A stretch of 7,540 nucleotides of DNA from Paracoccaceae bacterium (GCA_007131945.1 SLPP01000270.1:1-7540); one strand, 5' to 3'. Positions 1 to 6,456 are shown, counted from the stretch's first letter. Made by a program: numbers and translations. Notes: generated by a model from the sequence alone, not told the origin.

Positions 1-4
1 GCGC

Positions 5-82
5 GAAAGTTTCATTGCGGTTAATGCGACCGATTGTCGGCGCTTTATCAACCAGTTGCGAAAGTGCTCAACCTTGAGCACC
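5..82 (+). repeat. Dispersed 78-base intergenic element, copy A
   Basis: This stretch aligns without gaps to 3165-3242, with about 52 of 78 bases identical by hand count. Identity is concentrated at the ends. The left block begins GAAAGTTTC and reaches CGGTTAA (18 of the first 20 bases match). The right block contains AAGTGC, TTGAGCACC and a palindrome; the middle 30 or so bases are poorly conserved. In this copy the right palindrome is perfect, GTGCTCAA-CC-TTGAGCAC (65-82 region). It lies just beyond the ndk stop codon in non-coding DNA. It could be a member of a dispersed intergenic repeat family, a regulatory site or a transcript end. I do not recognise a named family. Confidence 0.55.
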
Positions 83-98
83 GGCGCCCGTCGGCCGG

Positions 99-521
99 TC
101 AGCCGACGATCTCGAGCTCCGAGAAGAAGAACGCGATCTCTTCCGCCGCGGTGTCCGGCGCGTCCGAGCCATGGACCGAGTTCTCGCCCTTCGAGAGCGC
201 GAAATCCTTGCGGATCGTGCCCTCGGCCGCCTCGGCCGGGTCGGTCGCGCCCATCACCTCGCGGTTCTTCGCGATCGCGCCCTCGCCCTCCAGCACCTGC
301 ACCACCACCGGCGCCGAGGCCATGAACTCGCACAACTCGTCGTAGAACGGCCGCTCCCGGTGCACCGCGTAGAACCGCCCGGCCTGCGCGCGGCTCATGT
401 GGATGCGCTTCTGCGCGACGATGCGCAGCCCGGCATCCTCGAACCTGGCGCTGATCTTGCCGGTCAGGTTGCGCCGCGTGGCGTCGGGCTTGATGATGGA
501 AAGCGTGCGTTCGGTGGCCAT
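99..521 (-). CDS. ndk: Nucleoside diphosphate kinase
   Basis: This 140-residue protein has the usual length of bacterial Ndk. The enzyme moves the gamma phosphate of ATP to other (d)NDPs through a phosphohistidine, which balances cytoplasmic nucleotide pools for DNA and RNA synthesis. The N-terminus [14 protein letters not shown] is typical of alphaproteobacterial Ndk. Lys11 (in IIKPDAT) and the active-site His117 (in ENSVHGSD) are in the expected places. The reading frame stays open far upstream, to about 1169, but that part is antisense to the ABC-F gene and has no Ndk similarity, so I place the start at the ATG whose complement is 519-521. An ATG two codons upstream (ATGATCATG) is also possible. 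A weak purine-rich site (AAGAGATG) precedes it. The gene diverges from the ABC-F gene and its stop is followed by repeat copy A. Confidence 0.97.
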   Translation of the reverse strand: MATERTLSIIKPDATRRNLTGKISARFEDAGLRIVAQKRIHMSRAQAGRFYAVHRERPFYDELCEFMASAPVVVQVLEGEGAIAKNREVMGATDPAEAAEGTIRKDFALSKGENSVHGSDAPDTAAEEIAFFFSELEIVG

Positions 522-537
522 GATCATCTCTTGCTTG

Positions 538-551
538 CCGGGCGCGCCCGG
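538..551 (-). other. GC-only palindrome in the ndk leader
   Basis: CCGGGCGCGCCCGG is a perfect 14-base palindrome about 17 bases upstream of the ndk ATG, just before its ribosome-binding region. In RNA it could fold as a 5-base-pair stem with a CGCG loop. Such palindromes also arise by chance in very GC-rich DNA, so a role in ndk translation is only a possibility. Confidence 0.25.
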
Positions 552-645
552 GGTTTCGATGCGAGCGCGCCGTAGCACGGCCGGCGGCAATTGAAAAGCG
601 CGCGCCGGCCTTGACGCTGTGTCGCGCCTCGGGCAAGCCCCGGCC

Positions 646-2505
646 ATGCTGGTGATCGAGGATCTGGGCTTTTCCATCGAGGGGCGGGCGCTGTTTGCCG
701 GCGCCACCGCGCGCATCCCGGCCGGCCACAAGGTCGGCCTCGTCGGGCGCAACGGCTCGGGCAAGACCACGCTCTTCCGGCTGATCCGGGGCGAGCTCGT
801 GCCCGATACCGGCACGATCCGCCTGCCGTCGCGCGCCCGCATCGGCGGCGTCGCGCAGGAAGCCCCGGCCGGCCCCGCCTCGCTTCTCGACACCGTGCTC
901 GCCGCCGATACCGAGCGCGCCGCGCTCATGGCCGAGGCCGAGGGCGCGACCGACCCCGCCCGCATCGCCGCCGTGCAGGCGCGGCTGACGGACATCGACG
1001 CCTGGTCGGCCGAGGGGCGGGCGAGCGCGATCCTCAAGGGCCTCGGTTTCACCGCCGAGGAGATGTTGAAACCCTGCGCCGATTTCTCCGGCGGCTGGCG
1101 GATGCGCGTGGCGCTCGCCGGCGTCCTCTTCGCCGCGCCCGACCTCCTGCTTCTCGACGAGCCGACCAACTACCTCGACCTCGAGGGCGCGCTCTGGCTG
1201 GAGAGCTACCTCGCCCGCTATCCGCACACGGTCATCGTCATCAGCCACGACCGCGGCCTGCTCAACCGCGCCGTCGGCGCCATCCTGCATCTCGAGGACG
1301 GCCGGCTCGCGCTCTACCAGGGCGGCTACGACACCTTCGCCCGCACCCGCGCCGAGCAGCGCGCGGTGCAGGCCGCCGAGGCGAAGAAGCAGGAGCTTCG
1401 CCGCGCGCATCTGCAGGGCTTCGTCGACCGCTTCCGCGCCAAGGCGTCCAAGGCAAGGCAGGCACAGTCACGCATCAAGATGCTCGAGAAGATGACGCCG
1501 ATCACGCCGCCCGCCGAGGCCGCGCAGCATGTCTTCAGCTTCCCCGCGCCCGAGGAACTGGCGCCGCCCATCGTCGCGCTGGAGGGCGTCAGGGTCGGCT
1601 ACGACGGCAAGCCCGTCCTGCAGCGGCTGAACCTGCGCCTCGACCAGGACGACCGGATCGCGCTTCTGGGCCGCAACGGCGAGGGGAAATCGACGCTGTC
1701 GAAGCTTCTCGCCGGCAAGCTCGACCCGATGGGCGGGCAGATCACCCGCGCCGCGAAACTGCGCGTCGGCTATTTCGCCCAGCACCAGGTCGACGAGCTG
1801 CATCTCGACGAGACGCCGCTGCAGCACATCCAGCGCCGCCGCCCGGACGAGGCGCAGGCCAGGCTGCGCGCCCGGCTCGCCGGCTTCGGCCTCTTCGCCG
1901 ACCAGGCCGGGACCGAGGTCGCGCGGCTCTCGGGCGGGCAGAAGGCGCGGCTCTCGCTCCTGCTCGCGACGCTCGACGCGCCGCATCTGCTGATCCTCGA
2001 CGAGCCCACCAACCATCTCGACATCGAAAGCCGCGAGGCGCTGGTCGAGGCGCTGACCGCCTATCCCGGCGCGGTGGTGCTGGTCAGCCACGACATGCAC
2101 CTTCTCGGCCTCGTCGCCGACCGGCTGTGGCTGGTGTCGGGCGGGACGGTCACGCCCTGGCAGGACGACCTCGACGCCTATCGCCGCTTCCTGCTCTCCG
2201 CCCCCGAGCCGGCCGAGAAGCCGGCGCGGCCGAAAGCGATGAGACCGGCGCCTTCCGCCGATCTCGCGCAGCTCAGGTCCGAAGTGAGGAAGTGCGAGCA
2301 GAGAATTGAGAAACTGGAGGAAATGCGCGCGAAGCTCGCCACGAAACTGGCCGATCCGGCGCTCTATGACGAGGCGCGGCGCAACGAACTCGACACCTGG
2401 AACCGGAAATATGCCGAAGTGATGGACGGCATCGCGCGCGCCGAGGCATTGTGGATGGACGCCGCCGAGGCGCTCGAATCGGCGTCCGACACCGCCAGCG
2501 CCTGA
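646..2505 (+). CDS. ABC-F family ATPase, YheS type
   Basis: This soluble twin-ATPase protein has 619 residues (YheS and Uup of E. coli are about 635). ABC-F proteins bind the ribosome E site and act on stalled or difficult translation; they are not transporters. Domain 1 has Walker A GRNGSGKT (34-41), signature FSGGW (147-151), Walker B with the catalytic glutamate LLLLDE (167-172) and an H-loop His201. Domain 2 has Walker A GRNGEGKS (342-349), LSGGQ (428-432), LLILDE (448-453) and His482. Between them is the charged linker with the [23 protein letters not shown] motif, which closely recalls YheS. The C-terminus (about 540-610) is rich in Lys/Glu heptads and predicts a coiled coil. I chose the ATG at 646 because the ATPase domain starts there (MLVIEDLG); an in-frame GTG at 619 adds nine non-conserved residues, and neither has a clear Shine-Dalgarno site. 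All key ATPase residues are intact. marC starts 18 bases after the stop, so the two are probably cotranscribed. Confidence 0.95.
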   Translation: MLVIEDLGFSIEGRALFAGATARIPAGHKVGLVGRNGSGKTTLFRLIRGELVPDTGTIRLPSRARIGGVAQEAPAGPASLLDTVLAADTERAALMAEAEGATDPARIAAVQARLTDIDAWSAEGRASAILKGLGFTAEEMLKPCADFSGGWRMRVALAGVLFAAPDLLLLDEPTNYLDLEGALWLESYLARYPHTVIVISHDRGLLNRAVGAILHLEDGRLALYQGGYDTFARTRAEQRAVQAAEAKKQELRRAHLQGFVDRFRAKASKARQAQSRIKMLEKMTPITPPAEAAQHVFSFPAPEELAPPIVALEGVRVGYDGKPVLQRLNLRLDQDDRIALLGRNGEGKSTLSKLLAGKLDPMGGQITRAAKLRVGYFAQHQVDELHLDETPLQHIQRRRPDEAQARLRARLAGFGLFADQAGTEVARLSGGQKARLSLLLATLDAPHLLILDEPTNHLDIESREALVEALTAYPGAVVLVSHDMHLLGLVADRLWLVSGGTVTPWQDDLDAYRRFLLSAPEPAEKPARPKAMRPAPSADLAQLRSEVRKCEQRIEKLEEMRAKLATKLADPALYDEARRNELDTWNRKYAEVMDGIARAEALWMDAAEALESASDTASA

Positions 2506-2523
2506 TCGAGAAGGGTCGCCGCC

Positions 2524-3141
2524 ATGCTCACCGATCCCGCCTTCCTGATCCCGGTCTTCGTCACCCTCTTCGTGGTCATCGACCCGATCGGGCTGGCGCC
2601 GCTCTTCATCGCGCTCACCCAGGGCATGGACCGGGCGCAGCGGCTGGCGGTGGGCATCCGCGCCTGCGTCATCTCGGTCCTGCTGCTCACCGTCTTCGGT
2701 CTGGCGGGCGAGTCGATCCTCGCCGGCATCGGCATCACCATGCCCGCCTTCCAGATCGCCGGCGGGATCCTGCTCTTCCTCACCGCGCTCGACATGGTGT
2801 TCGAGCGCCGCAGCCAGCGCCGCGCCGGCCATGCGACGGCCGAACACGACCCCTCGGTCTTCCCGCTGGCCATGCCGCTGATCGCCGGGCCGGGGGCGAT
2901 GGCGGCGATGATCCTCCTGGTGGGCGAGGCCGAGGGCGACTGGGGCGGGGTCGTCGCCGTGCATCTGGCGATGGTCGCGGTCATCGTCATCGCCTTCCTG
3001 CTCTTCCTCGTCGCGATCCCGCTGGAGCGCATCCTGGGCAGGACCGGGACGATGGTCATCACCCGGCTTCTGGGGATGCTGCTCGCCGCGCTCTCGGTGC
3101 AGTTCGTGCTCAACGGGTTGCGGGCGACCGGGTTGGTCTGA
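2524..3141 (+). CDS. MarC family integral membrane protein
   Basis: This 205-residue protein is hydrophobic throughout, with about six predicted membrane helices (roughly residues 6-30, 44-62, 68-93, 113-134, 143-165 and 177-198). Two family hallmarks are visible: DPIGLAPLF near the first helix (20-28) and FPLAMPLIAGPGAM (113-126) at the start of the second half, which reflects the internal duplication of MarC/UPF0056 proteins. The name comes from an early proposed link to multiple antibiotic resistance in E. coli that later work did not support, so substrate and function remain unknown. A GAAGG site about 10 bases upstream supports the ATG at 2524. It follows the ABC-F gene closely and probably shares its transcript; a functional link between the two is not implied. 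Confidence 0.92.
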   Translation: MLTDPAFLIPVFVTLFVVIDPIGLAPLFIALTQGMDRAQRLAVGIRACVISVLLLTVFGLAGESILAGIGITMPAFQIAGGILLFLTALDMVFERRSQRRAGHATAEHDPSVFPLAMPLIAGPGAMAAMILLVGEAEGDWGGVVAVHLAMVAVIVIAFLLFLVAIPLERILGRTGTMVITRLLGMLLAALSVQFVLNGLRATGLV

Positions 3142-3164
3142 CACCGCCGCGCGCCGCCGATCCC

Positions 3165-3242
3165 GAAAGTTTCGTTCCGGTTAACGGCTCCGTTTTGTCG
3201 TTCAGGAACAATGTCTTGCCGAAGTGCGCAAATTTGAGCACC
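3165..3242 (+). repeat. Dispersed 78-base intergenic element, copy B
   Basis: This is the second copy of the element at 5-82, same length and orientation, in the gap between marC and the protease gene. Its left end is flanked by a perfect small palindrome, CGAAAGTTTCG (3164-3174), followed by CGGTTAA. Its right end holds GTGCGCAA-AT-TTGAGCAC, a palindrome with one mismatched pair where copy A has none. It lies 23 bases beyond the marC stop and about 70 bases upstream of the proposed protease promoter. Confidence 0.55.
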
Positions 3243-3311
3243 TTGCCCTTCCGCTGCCGGATTCCGGGTTCCGGCCGGCGCTCGCGGTCGCCGCCGGGGC
3301 GCAGGCGCGCC

Positions 3312-3340
3312 CTTCCACCGCCCGCCCGCGCCCCTATATT
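3312..3340 (+). promoter_or_regulatory. Putative sigma-70 promoter of the protease gene
   Basis: TATATT at 3335-3340 is a good -10 match in an otherwise GC-rich region. A weak -35 (CTTCCA, 3312-3317) lies 17 bases upstream. The expected start point, about 7 bases downstream of the -10, falls on or next to the ATG at 3347, which would make the transcript leaderless for a 15-codon mini-ORF. This is a prediction from spacing alone. Confidence 0.4.
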
Positions 3341-3346
3341 GGCCCC

Positions 3347-3394
3347 ATGCGAGCGACATATCCCCCCGCCGCGCGGCCCGGAGCCCGCGCATGA
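3347..3394 (+). CDS. Possible 15-codon leader ORF coupled to the protease gene
   Basis: The ATG at 3347 opens a frame encoding MRATYPPAARPGARA. It ends at a TGA that overlaps the protease ATG as ATGA (3391-3394). The ATG sits where transcription is predicted to begin after TATATT, so ribosomes could load on it without a Shine-Dalgarno site and re-initiate at the protease start, which itself has only a poor one. It is too short to judge by codon use and could be chance. I see no attenuator-like run of one amino acid's codons, although Pro, Ala and Arg dominate. Confidence 0.25.
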   Translation: MRATYPPAARPGARA

Positions 3395-3987
3395 CCGGCG
3401 ACTTCCAGACCGAGCGGCTGGTCTATCTCACCGTGCTGGGCACGGTGCTGATCTCCTATTTCCTGCTCAGCCAGCGGGTCAACATCTCGACCATGCTGCG
3501 CCATCTGATCCTCTGGGGGCTGATCATCACCGGGGTCGCCGCCGCCTATGGGCTGGTCATGCAGACCGGCACCTTCTCGACGCATCTTCAGCAGACCACG
3601 GGCGAGGCGGTGGAGTTGCAGCGCGCCCGCGACGGCCATTTCCATCTCGAGGCCGAGGTGACCGGACCCGAGGGCGGCGAGCCGCAGCGGATCCGCTTCA
3701 TCGTCGACACCGGCGCCACCGAACTGGTGCTGTCGCGCGCCGATGCCGAGCGGCTGGGCTACCGGATGGAGGACCTGGCCTTCCTCGGCACGGCGCGCAC
3801 CGCCAACGGCCTCGTGCGCACGGCGCTGGTGCGGCTCGCCAGCGTCCGCGTCGGCGAGCGCGAGGACCGCGGCGTGCGCGCGCTGGTCAATGCCGGCGAG
3901 CTCGAGGTCTCGCTCCTCGGCATGGGCTATCTCGACCGTTTCGCGCGCATCGAGATGACCCGCGACCGGCTGCGGCTGGAATACTGA
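3391..3987 (+). CDS. Membrane-anchored retropepsin-like aspartic protease (TIGR02281 type)
   Basis: This 198-residue protein has two N-terminal membrane helices (about 9-26 and 38-56), then a soluble clan AA aspartic protease-like domain. The active-site motif is VDTGATELVLS with Asp106-Thr-Gly-Ala, followed by the family's LLGMGYLDRF (175-184) near the C-terminus. As with retroviral proteases, one chain carries one catalytic Asp, so an active enzyme would need a dimer. Substrates are not known for the bacterial family, and the domain probably faces the periplasm. The start at 3391 is chosen because the first helix follows directly; the preceding bases are GC-rich with no strong Shine-Dalgarno site. 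The 249-base gap after marC and a possible promoter suggest separate transcription. It converges on the Rrf2 gene with 4 bases between the two stop codons. Confidence 0.9.
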   Translation: MTGDFQTERLVYLTVLGTVLISYFLLSQRVNISTMLRHLILWGLIITGVAAAYGLVMQTGTFSTHLQQTTGEAVELQRARDGHFHLEAEVTGPEGGEPQRIRFIVDTGATELVLSRADAERLGYRMEDLAFLGTARTANGLVRTALVRLASVRVGEREDRGVRALVNAGELEVSLLGMGYLDRFARIEMTRDRLRLEY

Positions 3988-3991
3988 CCGC

Positions 3992-4489
3992 TCAGGCGGT
4001 CCGGGCCAGGGCCGGGACGGCCTGCCTGCATCCGGCGAGTTGCGCCTTGCGCGCGCCGTCGCCCATGTCCAGAAGCGCCTCCAGCCCGTCGTTGCACTCG
4101 ACCAGATCGCTCAGCTTCAGCGGGTCGAGAGTGGCGTAGAACGCCTCGACCGCGCGCCGCAGATGCGGGCCGATCCGGCAGACGCCCGTCAGCGGGCAGC
4201 TCGACTTGTCGGTGAAGCACTCCATGAACGGCAGATCCGCCTCGAAGGTGCGGAACACGGCGCCGACGCTGATCTCCCGGGCCGGCCGGGCGAGGATGAA
4301 GCCGCCATTGCGCCCGCGCAGCGTCCGGATCAGCCCGACCTGGCCCAGCTGGTTGACCACCTGCGCGAGGTGATTCTCCGAAGCATTGATCCGTTCGGCG
4401 ACATCCGACTTGCGAACGATCGTGTCGGGATTGACCGCGCAGACCATGAGCGTGCGCAGCGCGAGATTGGTGCGAGTTGTCAGCCGCAT
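3992..4489 (-). CDS. Rrf2 family Fe-S transcriptional regulator, NsrR-like
   Basis: This 165-residue protein has the usual Rrf2 opening, MRLTTRTNLALRTLMV, then a winged helix with the recognition region ENHLAQVVNQLGQ (39-51) and the wing LRGRNGGFILARP (58-69). The cluster region holds Cys91, Cys98 and Cys104 (ECF..SSC..GVCR), which should bind an Fe-S cluster. The wording around them resembles NsrR, the nitric oxide sensor, more than IscR, but spacing is C-X6-C-X5-C where E. coli NsrR has C-X4-C-X5-C. Residue 8 is Asn, where Streptomyces NsrR uses Asp8 as fourth ligand. I chose the inner ATG because GAGGGAG (4499-4505) lies 9 bases upstream; an in-frame ATG six codons earlier overlaps that site. 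It is divergent from the SQR-like gene and is the likely local regulator. It might sense NO, oxygen, iron status or a sulfur species; the sequence cannot decide. Confidence 0.88.
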   Translation of the reverse strand: MRLTTRTNLALRTLMVCAVNPDTIVRKSDVAERINASENHLAQVVNQLGQVGLIRTLRGRNGGFILARPAREISVGAVFRTFEADLPFMECFTDKSSCPLTGVCRIGPHLRRAVEAFYATLDPLKLSDLVECNDGLEALLDMGDGARKAQLAGCRQAVPALARTA

Positions 4490-4498
4490 ATCGTGCGT

Positions 4499-4505
4499 CT
4501 CCCTC
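4499..4505 (-). promoter_or_regulatory. Shine-Dalgarno site of the Rrf2 gene
   Basis: GAGGGAG reads on the minus strand 9 bases before the ATG at 4489-4487. It decides the start: the alternative upstream ATG (4507-4505) overlaps this site and is preceded only by GGGAAAGAA. Confidence 0.6.
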
Positions 4506-4545
4506 ATTTCTTTCCCGCAGACTGCGCTTTTCCCGGGGCCTCGCC

Positions 4546-4559
4546 TTGATATCGATCAA
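4546..4559. promoter_or_regulatory. FNR/FnrL box 1 (near Rrf2 gene)
   Basis: TTGAT-ATCG-ATCAA is a perfect match to the FNR consensus TTGAT-N4-ATCAA. Its centre is about 63 bases upstream of the Rrf2 start. If it acts at -41.5, transcription of the regulator would begin near 4511, just ahead of its ribosome-binding site, though no good -10 is visible there. Other Crp-Fnr proteins (Dnr/NnrR types) can use similar sites. Confidence 0.75.
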
Positions 4560-4587
4560 ATTCTGGCGGTCTTCGGCCAAAAAATCG

Positions 4588-4599
4588 GCATTCGAGTGC
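4588..4599. promoter_or_regulatory. Imperfect palindrome, possible Rrf2 operator
   Basis: GCATTC-GAGTGC is a 12-base dyad with one mismatched pair, midway between the two FNR boxes. GCAT-containing half sites occur in NsrR operators, so it could bind the divergent Rrf2 protein. The match is weak and may be chance. Confidence 0.2.
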
Positions 4600-4631
4600 T
4601 GTTTTTCGCCCGGATCACGACATCGACGCCC

Positions 4632-4645
4632 TTGATCCAGATCAA
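4632..4645. promoter_or_regulatory. FNR/FnrL box 2 (SQR-like gene promoter)
   Basis: TTGAT-CCAG-ATCAA is a second perfect FNR-type site. If centred at -41.5, as in class II FNR activation, transcription would start near 4680, with TATCTG (4668-4673) as a partial -10 and a leader of about 32 bases before the ATG at 4712. That geometry suggests activation of the SQR-like unit when oxygen is low. Confidence 0.8.
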
Positions 4646-4699
4646 GGAAAACACATGCCGATAACTCTATCTGATCGCCGACTGCCGGGATTTCCGGCG

Positions 4700-4706
4700 A
4701 AGGAGG
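4700..4706 (+). promoter_or_regulatory. Strong Shine-Dalgarno site of the SQR-like gene
   Basis: AAGGAGG lies 5 bases before the ATG at 4712 and settles that start over the in-frame ATG at 4655. The earlier ATG sits only 9 bases after FNR box 2 and would put 19 unlikely residues before the Tat signal. Confidence 0.85.
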
Positions 4707-4711
4707 ATTGC

Positions 4712-6031
4712 ATGACCCACTCTCTCGACCTGTCAACGACGCGGCGCGGCTTTCTCGGCCTCGCCGCCGGTGGTGCGGCGCTGGGGGCGCTGGCCGGTCC
4801 GGCGCGGGCGCAGCGGGTGCGCAGCTCGGCGCGCATCGTGATCCTCGGTGCCGGGGCGGGTGGCGCCGGCATGGCCAACCGGCTCGCCGCGCGGCTCGAC
4901 GGCGCGCAGATCACCGTCGTCGACGGGCGGGCGCAGCACTGGTACCAGCCCGGTTTCACGCTCATCGCCTCGGGGCTACGGCCGGCGAGCTACGCGATCA
5001 GCGGTACCGGCGACTGGCTGCCCTCGGGCGTGCGCTGGGTGCAGGACTACGCCGCCGAGATCGATCCCGAGGCCAACCGCGTCACCACCCTGGGCGGCGA
5101 GCGGCTGGATTACGACTACCTGATCGTGGCGACGGGCCTCACGCTCGACTGGGACGCGATCGAGGGCTTCTCGCTCGACCTCGTCGGCCCCGAACACGGC
5201 GTCAGCGCGCATTACGCGAGCCCCGAATACGCGGTGAAGAGCTGGCACGCGCTCGACCGCTTCACCGATCGCGGCGGCGTGGGGCTCTTCGGCCGGCCGG
5301 CGACCGAGATGAAATGCGCCGGGGCGCCGGTCAAGATCATGCTGATCGCCGAGGACATCGCCACGCGCAAGGGCAACCGCGACCGCTGCGAGTTCATCTA
5401 CAACGCGCAGGCGCAGAACCTCTTCGGCGTCCCGGTGATCCATCACCGCGTCCGCCAGATCATGGACGAACGCGCCATCGAGTACTGCTACCAGCACGTG
5501 CTCAAGTCGGTCGATCCGGGCCGCAAGGTGGCGACCTACACGACGCCCGAGGGCGAGGAGGAGAAACCCTACGACTTCATCAATGTCGTGCCGCCGCAGC
5601 GCGCGCCGCAGGCGGTGCGCGACTCGGGGCTGAGCTGGGCCGACCGCTGGACCGACCAGGGCTGGATCGAGGTGGACATGGCGACGCTGCGCCACGCGCG
5701 CTATTCCAATGTCTTCGGCATCGGCGACATCAACGGCGTGCCCAAGGGCAAGACCGCGGCGAGCGTGAAGTTCCACCTGCCGGTGGTCGAGGATCACCTG
5801 ATCGCCGAGCTGCAGGGCCGCGAGGGGACGCGCAGCTTCAACGGCTACACCTCCTGCCCGCTGATCACCCGCATCGGCCGGGCGATGCTGGTCGAGTTCG
5901 ACTACAACGACAACCTCACCCCCTCGTTCCCCGGCATCGTCGCGCCGCTCGAGGAGCTGTGGATCTCCTGGCTGATGAAGGAGATCGCGCTCAAGCCCAC
6001 CTACAACGCCATGCTGCGCGGCCTGGCCTGA
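4712..6031 (+). CDS. Tat-exported FAD oxidoreductase, sulfide:quinone oxidoreductase type II-like
   Basis: This 439-residue flavoprotein begins with a Tat signal: Arg11-Arg12 in TTRRGFLGLAAGG, a hydrophobic stretch and an ARA-Q cleavage site after residue 33. The FAD-binding GAGAGG motif follows at 46-51, with YDYLIVATG at 134-142 and the second flavin motif FGIGDINGVPKGK at 335-347. Cys202 in MKCAGAPVK and Cys382 in YTSCPLITR match the two redox cysteines of mitochondrial-type SQR (human SQOR Cys201 and Cys379). HWYQPGFTL (76-84) and MLVEFDY (392-398) also resemble that group. Known SQRs oxidise sulfide to a persulfide or polysulfide and reduce quinone at the membrane. The substrate here could be sulfide or another thiol. 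Export by Tat would place it on the periplasmic side, held to the membrane by its C-terminus or by the small membrane protein encoded 10 bases downstream. FNR box 2 and the divergent Rrf2 gene suggest redox control. Confidence 0.85.
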   Translation: MTHSLDLSTTRRGFLGLAAGGAALGALAGPARAQRVRSSARIVILGAGAGGAGMANRLAARLDGAQITVVDGRAQHWYQPGFTLIASGLRPASYAISGTGDWLPSGVRWVQDYAAEIDPEANRVTTLGGERLDYDYLIVATGLTLDWDAIEGFSLDLVGPEHGVSAHYASPEYAVKSWHALDRFTDRGGVGLFGRPATEMKCAGAPVKIMLIAEDIATRKGNRDRCEFIYNAQAQNLFGVPVIHHRVRQIMDERAIEYCYQHVLKSVDPGRKVATYTTPEGEEEKPYDFINVVPPQRAPQAVRDSGLSWADRWTDQGWIEVDMATLRHARYSNVFGIGDINGVPKGKTAASVKFHLPVVEDHLIAELQGREGTRSFNGYTSCPLITRIGRAMLVEFDYNDNLTPSFPGIVAPLEELWISWLMKEIALKPTYNAMLRGLA

Positions 6032-6041
6032 GGAGAGAGAG

Positions 6042-6401
6042 ATGGAAGAATTCAGCCTGCGAACCCTTCTGGCCGTGTTCGAGGAAATGTTCGGCGCCTG
6101 GCTCTTCTGGGCGCTGGTGGCCGTCGCCGTGGTCTTCACCCTTGCCTGGCTCTACGTGCTGATCCGCGACCGGTCGCTGTCGTTCCGCAAGTATCTGGTG
6201 GCGCAGATCTCGATGCCCTTCGGCGCGGTGGCGGCGGTGGCCTTCGTGCTGTGGGTCACGAACTCGCGGCTGCGCGATATCGGCGGGCCGATCGACTGGC
6301 TCGTGCTTCTCGGTGTCGCCGCTCTCGGCGCGGTCGGGCTGTCGATCGTCGTCTACGTGCTCCAGTCGCTGGGGCGCGGAGCGCCGCCGTCGCAGAGCTG
6401 A
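6042..6401 (+). CDS. Small three-helix membrane protein, DUF5368-like
   Basis: This 119-residue protein has three predicted membrane helices (about 17-41, 55-73 and 84-108) separated by short charged loops such as LIRDRSLSFRKY and TNSRLRDIGGP. It has no cysteines or histidines, so it is unlikely to carry heme or a metal itself. A strong AGGAGAG ribosome-binding site overlaps the end of the SQR-like gene, 10 bases away, so the two form one operon. From memory it resembles the rhodobacterial family DUF5368, but I cannot confirm that without a search. A reasonable inference is that it anchors the exported flavoprotein or links it to the quinone pool. Its function is unknown. Confidence 0.8.
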   Translation: MEEFSLRTLLAVFEEMFGAWLFWALVAVAVVFTLAWLYVLIRDRSLSFRKYLVAQISMPFGAVAAVAFVLWVTNSRLRDIGGPIDWLVLLGVAALGAVGLSIVVYVLQSLGRGAPPSQS

Positions 6402-6404
6402 CCG

Positions 6405-6420
6405 CGCGACACCTGTCGCG
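6405..6420 (+). other. Hairpin after the SQR-like operon
   Basis: CGCGACA-CC-TGTCGCG forms a 6 to 7 base-pair stem with a very small loop, 3 bases after the stop codon of the membrane protein gene. It abuts the terminator hairpin that follows and may protect the 3' end or assist termination. Confidence 0.5.
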
Positions 6421-6456
6421 GGAAACCGGTCCTTCGCGGCCGGTTTCCTGCTTTAC
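6421..6456 (+). terminator. Intrinsic terminator of the SQR-like operon
   Basis: GGAAACCGG (6421-6429) pairs perfectly with CCGGTTTCC (6440-6448) around a loop with TTCG, and the tail reads TGCTTTAC. The uridine run is short, so termination may be partial. The tail also contains the -35 of the next promoter. Confidence 0.7.

Noticed and set aside
65..82. Right palindrome of copy A as a plain intrinsic terminator of ndk
   Set aside because: Read leftward it gives a 7-8 base-pair stem followed only by TTTCG, so the uridine tail is poor. Copy B carries the same palindrome with equally poor tails, and the conserved left block is not explained by termination. A terminator role is not excluded.
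611..639. TTGACG at 611 as the -35 of an ABC-F promoter
   Set aside because: The -35 is good, but no acceptable -10 is found at 16-18 bases in GC-rich sequence, and the ATG at 646 would leave almost no leader.
522..1169. In-frame upstream extension of the ndk reading frame to 356 residues
   Set aside because: The added part is antisense to the ABC-F gene, is of low complexity and has no Ndk character. Ndk is complete in its last 140 residues.
1468..3392. Long minus-strand open frames opposite the ABC-F and MarC genes
   Set aside because: Their products are rich in Arg, Asp, His and Gln with no domain, as expected from the complement of GC-rich coding DNA. The plus-strand genes have full family motifs.
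2451..4139. A 562-residue plus-strand open frame spanning marC, the gap and the protease gene
   Set aside because: It reads His/Arg/Gly-rich sequence out of frame with two well-supported genes and crosses the intergenic repeat. It is a shadow frame.
4708..6162. A 484-residue plus-strand frame and a 387-residue minus-strand frame over the SQR-like gene
   Set aside because: Both are out-of-frame low-complexity products. The SQR-like frame carries a Tat signal, FAD motifs and redox cysteines.
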